Below are positions 34,330 through 43,332 of a DNA stretch of 46,010 nucleotides, piece after piece. The translations under genes and the position numbers were made by a program. The notes under the pieces were generated by a model, which was given only the letters and a program-made list of their open reading frames with translations, was not told the DNA's origin and ran no database searches. The DNA is taken from the NCBI RefSeq assembly GCF_043555935.1, contig NZ_JBIGIB010000009.1, positions 1 through 46,010 of the forward strand, read 5' to 3'. Position 1 is the first letter of the stretch; the number at the start of each line of letters is the position of its first letter. This stretch comes from Pelomonas baiyunensis (GTDB lineage Bacteria; Pseudomonadota; Gammaproteobacteria; Burkholderiales; Burkholderiaceae_C).

Positions 34330-34894
34330 TGCCGGGAGTTCGCCCCGGCGGGCGACCTACTTTCTTGCGCGCGCAAGAAAGTAGGCAAAGAAAGCGCCCC
34401 TGTTCCGTCGCCCCTTCGCGGTGCGAAGGGGTGCCCTGCGATGCTCGGAGCCCGAGGCCCGCGCAGAACTCCCTTCGTTCGCTGCGCTCACTGCGGTCAG
34501 ACAACTGCGCGGAGTCAGTGGTTGAAGTGCGCTTCGCGCACGCCTCGGGCTCCTGCGCTTCTCCGCTCCTCCAAAGGGGAACCCCGGAACAGCCAAAAAC
34601 CAAACAGCCAACAGCCAAACCCTCAAGCCGGCTGGCGCCGGCTGTTCGGGTTGCCCCCTTTAGCACCGCCGAGCAGCGCAAGGGCTTGAGGGCGTTCGCG
34701 CAGCGAACTTCAAGAACTGACTCCGTGCGGCTGTCTGACCGGAGCGTAGCGAAGGGAGTTCCGCACGGGCCCTCAAGGCCTGAGCAGCACAGGGAACCCC
34801 TCGCAACGCGAGGGGCGGTGCGGCCGGGGGGAGCTCTTTGCTTACTTTCTGGCGGCCCAGAAAGTAAGTCGCCCGCCGGGGCGAAATCCCGGCA
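34330..34894. mobile_element. 565-bp inverted-repeat element inserted in the ABC operon
   Basis: The ends are inverted repeats of about 60 bases starting TGCCGGGA and containing C-rich GCCCCGGCGGGCGAC. Each end holds a hairpin: a perfect 30-base palindrome at 34356-34385 (CCTACTTTCTTGCGC arms) and a 12-bp stem at 34841-34868 (CTTACTTTCTGG arms, CGGC loop). The stems differ between ends but stay paired. Interior arms (about 34466-34555 and 34690-34770) are also inverted copies of each other. No credible protein is encoded; the long plus-strand frame through it is a by-product. It resembles a non-autonomous transposable or MITE-like element, or a hairpin repeat family. It separates the ATPase gene from the permease genes. 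Confidence 0.7.
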
Positions 34895-34927
34895 CCACTC
34901 TCGGCGCCAACCCCAAGGTGCACAACC

Positions 34928-35824
34928 ATGAGCACCGCCCCCACCGTCGGCCTCCGCGCCAGCCGCCCCGCCCACGCCCTCTTCGTCCTCCCCTTCGTGA
35001 CGATGTACGTCCTCATGCTCCTCTGGCCGCTGGCCAAAGGCATCTGGATCAGCTTCCACGACCACGACCTGTTGTCCGACGACAGCTTCTGGGTAGGCCT
35101 GGCCAACTACGCGGAACTCTGGCAAGACGAGGTCTTCCAGCAAGTCGTCTGGAACACCCTGCGCTTCGTCGCCATCAGCACGCCGATCTTCGTGGTGCTG
35201 TCACTCACCCTCGCGTTGGCCCTCAACCGCCCCGGCAAGCTCGCCACCTTCCTGCGCGCCACGTTCTTCTGCGCGTCGGTGTTCTCCGTCACGCTGATCA
35301 CGCTGGTGTGGAAGCTGGCGCTGATGCCCGAGCGCGGGCTCATCGCGCAGATGTTCACGGCCCTCGGCATCCCCGAACTGCCGCTGCTGACCAGCGACCA
35401 CCTCGCGCTGCTGACCATTGCGCTCGTCACCGTGTGGTGGATCATCGGCCTGCCGATGATCATGTTCCTGTCGGCGCTGCAGCAGATCCCGGGCGACATC
35501 TACGAGGCCGCGGCCCTCGACAACACGCCCAGGTGGCGCGTGCTGACGCACATCACGCTGCCCAGCCTCAAGCGCGCCGTCATCCTCGTCACGTTGATCG
35601 AGGTGATCCGCCAGTTCCAGGTCTTCCCGCAAATCATGCTGATGACCAACGGCGGCCCCAACAACACCACGCGGTCCATCGTGCAGTTCACCTACGAGCA
35701 GGCCTTCATGCAGCTCTCGCTGGGCTACGCCACGGCGGCCTCGCAGATCCTGCTGGCCATCATGCTCATTGGCGTGTCCGCCCAGCTCTGGCTGGAGCGT
35801 GACCGCAAGGGAGGTGCGCGATGA
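34928..35824 (+). CDS. Sugar ABC transporter permease (MalF type)
   Basis: A six-helix inner-membrane permease of 298 residues. The E-A-A loop that docks the ATPase is seen as Y-E-A-A-A-L-D-N-T-P-R-W-R. Hydrophobic segments begin with H-A-L-F-V-L-P-F-V. It begins 34 bases after the inserted repeat and its stop overlaps the next start (ATGA), so translation is coupled to the second permease. Confidence 0.94.
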   Translation: MSTAPTVGLRASRPAHALFVLPFVTMYVLMLLWPLAKGIWISFHDHDLLSDDSFWVGLANYAELWQDEVFQQVVWNTLRFVAISTPIFVVLSLTLALALNRPGKLATFLRATFFCASVFSVTLITLVWKLALMPERGLIAQMFTALGIPELPLLTSDHLALLTIALVTVWWIIGLPMIMFLSALQQIPGDIYEAAALDNTPRWRVLTHITLPSLKRAVILVTLIEVIRQFQVFPQIMLMTNGGPNNTTRSIVQFTYEQAFMQLSLGYATAASQILLAIMLIGVSAQLWLERDRKGGAR

Positions 35825-36657
35825 ACCCCTTGCTCCGCCGCGGTTGGTTCGACCGCATCGTCATGGCCAGCCTCACGCTGCTGGCCCTGGCCTGGATGGC
35901 GCCCCTCTTGTGGGTGCTGGCGCTGTCCTTCAAGCCCAACGAATTCCTGCTGCGCCACACCGACGTGTTCCTGGCGCCACCCTTCACGCTGGCCAACTAC
36001 CTGGACATCCTGCAGACCTCGCAGGTGTTCCGCTGGCTGGGCAACAGCGCGCTGGTCGCCTTGCTGCAAACGGTGGGCGTGTTGGTGCTGTCGTCGCTGG
36101 CGGGCTACGGCTTTGCGCGCTGCGAGTTCCCGGGCCGGCGCGTGCTGTTCGCCCTCGTCATGTTCGGCCTGGCCGTGCCGGCGCAGTCGGTGTTCATCCC
36201 GCTGCACCGGCTGTTCTCGGAGTGGAACCTGCAGAACACGATCGCGGGCCTGGCGCTACCCGGCCTGGCCGCGCCCTTCGGCGTGTACCTGATGACGCAG
36301 TACTTCAAGGCCATCCCGGCCGAGCTGGAGGAGGCGGCGATGCTGGACAACGCGTCGCGCTTCAAGACCTTTCTCACCATCATCCTGCCGCTGACGCTGC
36401 CCGCACAGGCCACGCTCGGCATCTTCACCTTCCTGGCCTGCTGGAACGACTACCTGTGGCCCTTGGTGATCGCCACGCAGCCCGACATGTACACGCTGAC
36501 CCGCGGCCTGGCCTCCACGCAGACCAACTTCGCGCAGTCGGAGGGGCTGGGCTTCCTGATGGCGCAAGCCGTGTTCGCCGGCGTGCCCGCGCTGATGCTG
36601 TATCTGTTCTTCCAACGCCATCTGGTGACGGCCGTCGCCGGAACGGGCAAGTCATGA
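35821..36657 (+). CDS. Sugar ABC transporter permease (MalG type)
   Basis: Partner permease, 278 residues, with six helices and the E-A-A loop E-E-A-A-M-L-D-N-A-S-R-F. The start overlaps the MalF-like stop and its stop overlaps the substrate-binding gene start (ATGATG). Together with the ATPase and binding protein it forms a complete CUT1-type importer, presumably for arabino-oligosaccharides. Confidence 0.94.
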   Translation: MNPLLRRGWFDRIVMASLTLLALAWMAPLLWVLALSFKPNEFLLRHTDVFLAPPFTLANYLDILQTSQVFRWLGNSALVALLQTVGVLVLSSLAGYGFARCEFPGRRVLFALVMFGLAVPAQSVFIPLHRLFSEWNLQNTIAGLALPGLAAPFGVYLMTQYFKAIPAELEEAAMLDNASRFKTFLTIILPLTLPAQATLGIFTFLACWNDYLWPLVIATQPDMYTLTRGLASTQTNFAQSEGLGFLMAQAVFAGVPALMLYLFFQRHLVTAVAGTGKS

Positions 36658-37985
36658 TGAAGCGCGCTGCTCTCCTTCTCTCCGTCGCGCTGCTCGCCGC
36701 CTGCGGCCAGAGCGCGAAAGATCCGGCCAAGACCGAGATCACGCTGATGCGCTTCTTCGGCAGCTGCGAGTCGCAGTTCGGCCAGGTGAACAAGGCGTCC
36801 GAAGGCGTGGGCGAGTGCGGCATCGTCACCGCGCTGGTCAACGAGTTCAACGCGACCCACCCGGACATCGTCGTGCGCACGCAGATCGGCGAGTGGGGCC
36901 CGTACTACGACCAGCTCACCGCCCGCCTGGTGTCCAAGGACATCCCGACGGTGGCCGTCATGCATGAGTCCGCGTTGGGCGACTACGTGCGCCGCCAGCT
37001 GGTGCTGCCGCTGGACGAGGAGTTCCAGCGCATCGGCATCCCGGTGGACGACTTCACCGAGCACGCGCGCAAGGGCACCACGTTCAACGGCCACACCTAC
37101 GCGCTGCCGTTCGACACCTGGGCCTGGCTGTGGCACATCAACACCCGGCTGATGAAGCAAGCCGGGCTGACCGATGCCCATGGCCAGCCGGTGCTGCCGC
37201 GCTCACCTGACGAACTGCTGGCGCAGGCGCGGCAGTTCAAGCAACGCACCGGCAAGCCCTTCTTCGCCTGGGCCGTGGCCAACGAGACGGCGGCCAACGA
37301 CCGCACCTTCCAGACACTCGTCGCCCAGCAAGGCGCGGCCCTGTTCGCGCCGGACGGCAAGCGCATCCACATGCATCAGCCCGCCGTCACGAACGCGCTG
37401 ACGCTGATGCAGACCCTCTACCGCGAAGGCCATGTGCGGCCCAATCTCGACTACGCCGCCGCCAACCAGGCCTTCCTGAACGGCGAGGCGGGCGTGGTGG
37501 TGGTGGGCACCTGGACCATCGACCAGTTCCTGCGCGAGTCCCAGAAGCCCGACTCGCCGCTGCAGGGCGGCTACGCGGTGCGCCCCTTCGCCCAGTTGTA
37601 CGGCCAGCCGGCCGTGTTTGCTGACGGCCACTCGTGGGCGCTGTTCAAGGGCGGAACGAAAGACGCGAAAGGCCACGAGGCCGCGCTGGCCTTCCTGAAG
37701 TTCGTGTGGGCCCGCACGGCCGAGTGGTCGCGCACCGGCCACCTGCCGGTCAGCCAGACCGTGGCGCAGAGCGAGGCCTTCCGCGCGCTGCCCCATCGCG
37801 CCGCGCTGGCCGAGATCACCCGCACCGGCGCGTCCATGCCGGGCAACGTGCCCACGCAACGCAACATCGAACTGCTGATCGGCGAAGACGTGGCCAACCT
37901 GCTGCTGTCGGGCAAGCCCGTGGCCGAGGTGCAGGCCAGCGTCGAGAAGCGCGTCAACAAGGCTCTTGCAAAGGCTCGCCGCTGA
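36654..37985 (+). CDS. Sugar ABC transporter substrate-binding lipoprotein
   Basis: Extracellular solute-binding protein family 1, 443 residues. Lipobox L-A-A-C follows a short signal. Cys-bearing F-F-G-S-C-E-S and G-E-C-G-I-V near the N terminus are unusual and could form a disulfide. The lobes show the usual F-N-A-T-H-P-D-I, Y-A-L-P-F-D-T-W-A and G-V-V-V-V-G-T-W patterns. The first ATG (36654) overlaps the permease stop; a second lies at 36657. It should deliver arabinose-containing sugars to the permeases. Confidence 0.93.
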   Translation: MMKRAALLLSVALLAACGQSAKDPAKTEITLMRFFGSCESQFGQVNKASEGVGECGIVTALVNEFNATHPDIVVRTQIGEWGPYYDQLTARLVSKDIPTVAVMHESALGDYVRRQLVLPLDEEFQRIGIPVDDFTEHARKGTTFNGHTYALPFDTWAWLWHINTRLMKQAGLTDAHGQPVLPRSPDELLAQARQFKQRTGKPFFAWAVANETAANDRTFQTLVAQQGAALFAPDGKRIHMHQPAVTNALTLMQTLYREGHVRPNLDYAAANQAFLNGEAGVVVVGTWTIDQFLRESQKPDSPLQGGYAVRPFAQLYGQPAVFADGHSWALFKGGTKDAKGHEAALAFLKFVWARTAEWSRTGHLPVSQTVAQSEAFRALPHRAALAEITRTGASMPGNVPTQRNIELLIGEDVANLLLSGKPVAEVQASVEKRVNKALAKARR

Positions 37986-39523
37986 TGACCTTCCAAGCCT
38001 CCCTCACCGTCGACCGCGACTTCCCCCTCGCGCCGCTGGACCGCCGGCTGTTCGGCGTGTTCGTCGAGCACCTGGGCCGCTGTGTGTACACCGGCATCCA
38101 CGAGCCCGGCCACCCCACCGCCGACGAGCACGGCTTTCGCGGTGACGTGGCCGAGTTGACCAAGGAGCTGGGCGCCACCATCGTGCGTTACCCCGGCGGC
38201 AACTTCATGTCGGGCTACAACTGGGAAGACGGCGTGGGGCCGAAGGACGCGCGCCCGCGGCGTCTCGACCTGGCTTGGTTCTCCACCGAGACCAACCAGG
38301 TCGGCACGCATGAGTTCATGCACTGGTGCCGCAAGGTCGGCATCGAGCCCATGTTCGGCGTCAACCTCGGCACGCGCGGGCCGGACGAAGCGCGCCACTA
38401 CCTCGAGTACTGCAACCACCCCGGCGGCACGGCGTTGTCAGACCTGCGCCGCAGCCACGGCGTGGAAGAGCCGCTGGGTGTGAAGTTCTGGTGCCTGGGC
38501 AACGAGATGGACGGCCCCTGGCAGATCTGCCAGAAAACGCCCGACGAGTACGGCCGCATCGCCAAGGAGACCGCCAAGCTGATGCGCTGGGTGGACCCGA
38601 CGATTGAACTCGCCGCCTGCGGTTCGTCGGCCTACGACATGCCGACCTACGGCGTGTGGGAAGACCGGGTTCTCGAGCACTGCTTCGAGTTCGTGGACTA
38701 CCTGTCGCTGCACAGCTACTTCGTGAAGCCGCCGCCCGCCCAACCCGGCGACACCAGCACCGAGGCCTTCTTCGCGCAGATCGAGACGAATGCGCGCTAC
38801 ATCGAAGACACCGTGGCCATTGCCGACGCGGTGGCCACGCGCAAGCGCTCCTCCAAGCGGCTGATGCTGAGCTTCGACGAGTGGAACGTCTGGTACCGCG
38901 CGCGCCACGGCGAGCACCTGAAGCAGCCGGGTTGGCCCGAGGCACCACGGCTGCTGGAAGAGGTCTACACGGCCGAGGACGCACTGCTCATCGGCGGCAT
39001 GCTGACCATGTTCATGAACCATGCCGACCGCCTCAAGGTGGCCTGCATGGCGCAGCTGTGCAACGTCATCGCGCCCATCATGACCGAGCCCGGCGGCCCG
39101 GCCTGGCGGCAAACCATCTTCCACCCCTTCGCGCAGGCCGCGCGCTGGGCGCGGGGTGAGGTGCTGCGCCCAGTGGTGAAGTCGCCCGGCTACGCCAACG
39201 CGAAGCACGGCGAGCTGCCGTACCTGTGCGCCAGCGTGGTGGACGACCCGGCCACCGGCCAGACATCGGTGTTCCTGCTGAATCGCCACCTCACCGACGC
39301 GATGGACCTGACCGTCACGCTGCGCGGCTTGGGCCGGGAGCGCCAACTCGTCAGCGCCGAGCAGCTGCATTCGGCCGACCTCAACGCCACCAACACCGCC
39401 GACGCGCCCGACCGCGTCGCGCCACAACCGCTGGATGGCATTGCCCTCGACGGCGAGCGGCTGCGCGTGACGCTGCAGCCCGCGTCGTGGAACGTCATCG
39501 TCACGAAAGCCCTGCGCGCATGA
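37985..39523 (+). CDS. GH51 alpha-L-arabinofuranosidase
   Basis: Intracellular glycosidase of 512 residues, without signal peptide, releasing L-arabinose from arabino-oligosaccharides. TIM-barrel motifs include R-Y-P-G-G-N-F, the acid/base Glu in C-L-G-N-E-M-D-G-P (Glu 174) and the nucleophile Glu in S-F-D-E-W-N-V-W-Y (Glu 299). C-terminal beta-domain follows. Length matches bacterial AbfA enzymes. The start overlaps the binding-protein stop by one base (TGATG). Confidence 0.95.
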   Translation: MTFQASLTVDRDFPLAPLDRRLFGVFVEHLGRCVYTGIHEPGHPTADEHGFRGDVAELTKELGATIVRYPGGNFMSGYNWEDGVGPKDARPRRLDLAWFSTETNQVGTHEFMHWCRKVGIEPMFGVNLGTRGPDEARHYLEYCNHPGGTALSDLRRSHGVEEPLGVKFWCLGNEMDGPWQICQKTPDEYGRIAKETAKLMRWVDPTIELAACGSSAYDMPTYGVWEDRVLEHCFEFVDYLSLHSYFVKPPPAQPGDTSTEAFFAQIETNARYIEDTVAIADAVATRKRSSKRLMLSFDEWNVWYRARHGEHLKQPGWPEAPRLLEEVYTAEDALLIGGMLTMFMNHADRLKVACMAQLCNVIAPIMTEPGGPAWRQTIFHPFAQAARWARGEVLRPVVKSPGYANAKHGELPYLCASVVDDPATGQTSVFLLNRHLTDAMDLTVTLRGLGRERQLVSAEQLHSADLNATNTADAPDRVAPQPLDGIALDGERLRVTLQPASWNVIVTKALRA

Positions 39524-40464
39524 GCACCGCCTGGAACAACCCCCTCATCGAACAGCGCGCCGACCCGCAGATCACGCGCGTCGATGGCCGCTACTGGTTC
39601 ACCGCCTCGGTGCCCAGCTATGACGCCATCGAGATCCGCAGCGCCGACAGCATCGCCGGCCTGAGCTCCGCCACGCCGAAGGTGATCTGGCACAAGCACG
39701 ACAGCGGCCCCATGAGCTTCCACGTGTGGGCGCCGGAGCTGCACCGCATGGCCGGCCGCTGGTATGTCTATTTCGCGGCCAGCGAGCGCGACGACATCTG
39801 GAAGCTTCGGATGTACGTGCTGGAGTGCCAGGGCGACGACCCGCTGACCGGCGAATGGATCGAGCGCGGCCAGATCGCCACGCCCGAAGAAGGCTTCTCG
39901 CTGGACGCCACGCCCTTCGAGCACGGCGGCCGCCGCTTCCTGTGCTGGGCGCAGAAAAGCCCGCCGACGGAAAGCAACCTCTACATCGCCGAACTCGCCA
40001 ACCCGTGGACGTTGGCGACCGAGCCGGTCGTCATCACGCGGCCCGAGCTGGCCTGGGAGCGCATCGGCTTTCACGTCAACGAAGGCCCCGCCGTGCTGAA
40101 GCGCCACGGCCGCGTGTTCATCGCCTACTCCGCCGCCGCGACGGATGCGAACTACTGCATGGGCCTGTTGTGGGCGGACGAACACGCTGACCTGCTGGAC
40201 CCGGCCAGCTGGCACAAATCACCCACGCCGGTGTTCGCCACCGACGAGGCTGCGAGCCAGTTCGGCCCCGGCCACAACAGCTTCACGACGACGCCGGACG
40301 GTGCGACGGACCTGCTGGTCTATCACGCCCGCAACTACCGCGACCTCATTGCCGACCCGCTGAACGACCCCAACCGCCACACCCGCGTGCAGGCCTTTGG
40401 CTGGCGGACCGATGGCTTCCCCGACTTCGGCACGCCGGTGGCCGACGGCCTCTACGCCTTGTGA
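39520..40464 (+). CDS. GH43 alpha-L-arabinofuranosidase/exo-arabinanase
   Basis: A 314-residue five-bladed propeller enzyme without signal peptide, so cytoplasmic. Catalytic positions of family 43 are visible as D-P-Q-I (base), S-L-D-A-T-P-F, and H-V-N-E-G-P-A-V-L (acid). The W-A-P-E-L and G-P-G-H-N blocks are typical. Overlaps the GH51 gene as ATGA. It likely trims arabinose units from imported arabino-oligosaccharides, complementing GH51. Confidence 0.9.
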   Translation: MSTAWNNPLIEQRADPQITRVDGRYWFTASVPSYDAIEIRSADSIAGLSSATPKVIWHKHDSGPMSFHVWAPELHRMAGRWYVYFAASERDDIWKLRMYVLECQGDDPLTGEWIERGQIATPEEGFSLDATPFEHGGRRFLCWAQKSPPTESNLYIAELANPWTLATEPVVITRPELAWERIGFHVNEGPAVLKRHGRVFIAYSAAATDANYCMGLLWADEHADLLDPASWHKSPTPVFATDEAASQFGPGHNSFTTTPDGATDLLVYHARNYRDLIADPLNDPNRHTRVQAFGWRTDGFPDFGTPVADGLYAL

Positions 40465-40472
40465 GATCGACC

Positions 40473-42368
40473 ATGCGCTTCATCGCGTCGTTCCTGATTG
40501 CACTGCCCGCCCTTGCCCATGCCCTCAGCAGCCCGGACGGCCAGCTGCAGGTGGACGTGTCGGTCAACGCCCAGCAGCAGCTGGTCTACACCGTGCAGCG
40601 CGCAGGCGAGCCGGTGCTGCTGCCGTCACGCCTGGGCCTGGTGCTGGCGCAGGGCGACTACGCCCACGGGGTCAAGCTCGTGTCAGCGTCCAAGGTCAAG
40701 CCCCACCGCGAGCAGTACACGCTGGCGGCCAGCAAGAAGCGTCGCGTGGATGTGCGCGCCAACGAGCAGACCTTCTCCGTGGCCAACGCGGCCGGCCAGC
40801 CGTTCAGCGTCACGTTGCGCGCCTTCAACGACGGCCTGGCGCTGCGCTACACGGTGCCGGGCGCTGGCCGCAAACAGTTCCAGGACGAGCTGACGAGTTT
40901 TGCCTTTCCGCCCGACGCGCGGGCCTGGCTGCAACCCATGTCCGTCGCCAAGACGGGTTGGAAGCGCACCAACCCGTCGTACGAAGAGCACTACCAAATG
41001 GACATCCCGGCGGGCACCCCGGCGCCGTCGCACGCGGGCTGGGTGTTCCCGGCGCTGTTCCGCTCGGGGGCGAACTGGGTGGCGCTGACCGAGGCCGGCA
41101 TGGACGGGCGCTTTCACGCCTCGCGCCTCGCGAGCGATTCGACCGGCGGTACCTACCGCATCGGCTTGCCGGAGGCGAGCGAGGTCAACACGCATGGGCA
41201 CCTGCTGGCGCAGGTGGATGGCCCGCTGACCACGCCCTGGCGCGTGCTGGCCATCGGCCCGCTGAAGACGGTGATGGAGTCCACGCTCGGCACCGACCTG
41301 GCCGCACCGGCCGTGGCCTTCGACCCAGCCAAGCTCCAACCCGGCCCGGCGTCGTGGAGCTGGGCGCTGCTGAAGGACGAGGGCACGGTGTTCGAGGTGC
41401 AGAAGCGCTTCATCGACCACGCCGCCGACATGCACTGGCCCTACACGCTGGTGGACGCCGACTGGGACCGCAAGATCGGCGACGCGAAGATGAAGGAGCT
41501 GGCCGACTACGCCCGGGCCAAGGGCGTGGGCCTGCTGGTTTGGTACAACTCCTCGGGTGCCTGGAACGACACCGAGTACAGCCCCAAGAGCGCGCTGCTG
41601 ACCCCTGCCGACCGCGCCCGCGAGTTCGCCCGTGTGAAGGCCATCGGCATCCGCGGCTTGAAGGTGGACTTCTTCGGCGGCGACGGCGCCTCCATGCAGG
41701 CCTATTACCTGGACCTGCTGAAGGAAACCGCCGCCGCCGGCCTGCTGCTGAACTTCCACGGCGCCACGCTGCCGCGTGGCTGGAGCCGCACCTTCCCCCA
41801 CCTGATGACGGTGGAAGCCGTGAAGGGCTTCGAGTTCGCGACCTTCACGCAGGAGGACCAGGACGCCGTCGTGCGCCACGCGGCCATGCTGCCGTTCGCG
41901 CGCAACCTGTTCGACCCCATGGACTTCACGCCCGTGGTGTTCCACGACATCCCCAACATCCAGCGCGCCACGCGCAACGGCTTCGAGCTGGCCGAAAGCG
42001 TGCTGTTCCTGTCGGGCATCCAGCACTACGCCGAAACGCCCGAAGGCATGGCCACCGTGCCGGCTGACGTGAAGGGCTTCCTGCGTGAGCTGCCGCGCCG
42101 GTGGGACGAGGTGCGCTTCCTGGCTGGCGAGCCCGGCCGGTTCGTGGTGCTGGCCCGCCGCGCCGGCACGCAGTGGTTCGTGGCCGGGCTGAACGCCGAC
42201 GACACGCCGCGCGAGGTGCCACTGGACCTGGCCTGGCTGGGCCGCCGCCGCGGCGAACTCATCACCGACGGCGCCGGCCCGCGCGAGTTCGCGTCCGGCC
42301 GCTTGGCCGCACCGGCGGCCACGGTCACACTCGCGCCCCACGGCGGCTTCGTCGCGCGCTTTCGATAA
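40473..42368 (+). CDS. GH97 glycosidase (alpha-galactosidase or beta-L-arabinopyranosidase type)
   Basis: A periplasmic enzyme of 631 residues with signal peptide (F-L-I-A-L-P-A-L-A-H-A). It has an N-terminal beta-sandwich, then a catalytic barrel with W-P-Y-T-L-V-D-A-D-W, and G-L-K-V-D-F-F (Asp about 399). In family 97 an Asp at this point marks the retaining branch, which includes alpha-galactosidases, rather than the inverting alpha-glucosidases that use Glu residues. The C-terminal domain ends in P-H-G-G-F-V. ATG 40473 opens the signal peptide; a GTG at 40461 overlaps the GH43 stop. It may remove galactose or pyranose arabinose side groups from arabinan or arabinogalactan. Confidence 0.88.
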   Translation: MRFIASFLIALPALAHALSSPDGQLQVDVSVNAQQQLVYTVQRAGEPVLLPSRLGLVLAQGDYAHGVKLVSASKVKPHREQYTLAASKKRRVDVRANEQTFSVANAAGQPFSVTLRAFNDGLALRYTVPGAGRKQFQDELTSFAFPPDARAWLQPMSVAKTGWKRTNPSYEEHYQMDIPAGTPAPSHAGWVFPALFRSGANWVALTEAGMDGRFHASRLASDSTGGTYRIGLPEASEVNTHGHLLAQVDGPLTTPWRVLAIGPLKTVMESTLGTDLAAPAVAFDPAKLQPGPASWSWALLKDEGTVFEVQKRFIDHAADMHWPYTLVDADWDRKIGDAKMKELADYARAKGVGLLVWYNSSGAWNDTEYSPKSALLTPADRAREFARVKAIGIRGLKVDFFGGDGASMQAYYLDLLKETAAAGLLLNFHGATLPRGWSRTFPHLMTVEAVKGFEFATFTQEDQDAVVRHAAMLPFARNLFDPMDFTPVVFHDIPNIQRATRNGFELAESVLFLSGIQHYAETPEGMATVPADVKGFLRELPRRWDEVRFLAGEPGRFVVLARRAGTQWFVAGLNADDTPREVPLDLAWLGRRRGELITDGAGPREFASGRLAAPAATVTLAPHGGFVARFR

Positions 42369-43147
42369 TGAAGTTTTCAGCCCCCCAGGCCCCGATGCGA
42401 ACCCGAGCGGACCACTCCACCTACAGCGCCCCAGCCGAAGGCAAGAGCCAGCACGGCCGCATCGTCAGCGAGCTGGGCCTGGCCATCGTCGGCGGCCAAC
42501 TGCAGCCCGGCGACAAGCTGCCGCCCGAGCCCCAGCTGCTGGAGCGTTATGAGATCAGCCGCCCCGTGCTGCGCGAGGCCGTGCGCGTGCTGGTGGCCAA
42601 GGGCCTGGTGGTGTCGCGCCAGCGGGCCGGCGCCATCGTGCGGCCGCGCAACGAATGGCACCTGCTGGACCCCGACGTGCTGTACTGGCTCATCCAGGCG
42701 CAGCCCCAGCGCGACTTCGTGGGCACGCTGCTGGAAGTGCGCCGCATCTTCGAGCCCGCCGCCGCCGCGCTGGCTGCCAAGGCCGCCACCGATGAACAGC
42801 TCACGGCCATCGCCGCCGCCTACGAGGGCATGGCCGCCGCCAAGACCACCGAAGAGCTGCTGGAGCCGGACCTCGCCTTCCACCGCCGCATTGCCGAGGC
42901 CACGGGCAACGACCTGCTGGCTTACATCGGCAACATGCTGTCGCTGGCGTTGCGCGAGTCCATCATCCTCAGCAGCCAGCTGCCCAACACGCACGAGCTC
43001 TCGCTGCCCCGCCACAAGGCCATCCTGACCGCGCTGCAAGCCCGCGACCCCCTCGGCGCCCGCCAGGCCACGCTGGTGCAGCTGGAGGAAACGGGCGACG
43101 ACATCGACACCGTGCTGGCCGCTGACGGCCGGGTGAATCTCGCCTGA
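42368..43147 (+). CDS. FadR-subfamily GntR transcriptional regulator
   Basis: A 259-residue regulator. Winged helix at about 25-90: G-R-I-V-S-E-L-G, L-P-P-E-P-Q-L-L-E, S-R-P-V-L-R-E-A-V-R-V-L. The C-terminal FCD domain has D-L-A-F-H-R-R-I-A-E-A-T-G-N and later His residues that usually bind metal and an acidic sugar ligand. Start overlaps the GH97 stop by one base (TAATG). As the last gene of the arabinan operon it probably represses both divergent units through the repeated TAGTCATACTTT sites, with a pathway intermediate as inducer; this is inference. Confidence 0.92.
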   Translation: MKFSAPQAPMRTRADHSTYSAPAEGKSQHGRIVSELGLAIVGGQLQPGDKLPPEPQLLERYEISRPVLREAVRVLVAKGLVVSRQRAGAIVRPRNEWHLLDPDVLYWLIQAQPQRDFVGTLLEVRRIFEPAAAALAAKAATDEQLTAIAAAYEGMAAAKTTEELLEPDLAFHRRIAEATGNDLLAYIGNMLSLALRESIILSSQLPNTHELSLPRHKAILTALQARDPLGARQATLVQLEETGDDIDTVLAADGRVNLA

Positions 43148-43202
43148 GATGTTTGAGCCCCTCGCCCAGTCTTGCCGCGCTGAACGCGGGCAATCCCGGT
43201 CG

Positions 43203-43254
43203 GTCCCCCGAGGGGACGGCGATGCATGCGGCATGGAGCCGCATGCACATCGCC
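43203..43254 (+). repeat. Tandem hairpins between the GntR and LysR genes
   Basis: GTCCCC-CGA-GGGGAC (43203-43217) is followed directly by a longer stem (43218-43254): GGCGAT plus GCATGCGGC, loop ATGGA, GCCGCATGC plus ATCGCC with a two-base bulge. No T-run follows. They probably end or attenuate the arabinan operon transcript before the LysR gene. Confidence 0.55.
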
Positions 43255-43332
43255 AGACCGGGCCGGCTTGGGGCGGCCCGGCGCTCGGCCCGATGCAATG
43301 CACGACGGCCGCCACGAACGCGGAATGGATGA

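Noticed and set aside
34302..34931. 209-codon frame through the inserted repeat in the ABC operon
   Set aside because: It is made of inverted-repeat sequence, shows no family similarity, and its codons follow the repeat rather than protein constraint.
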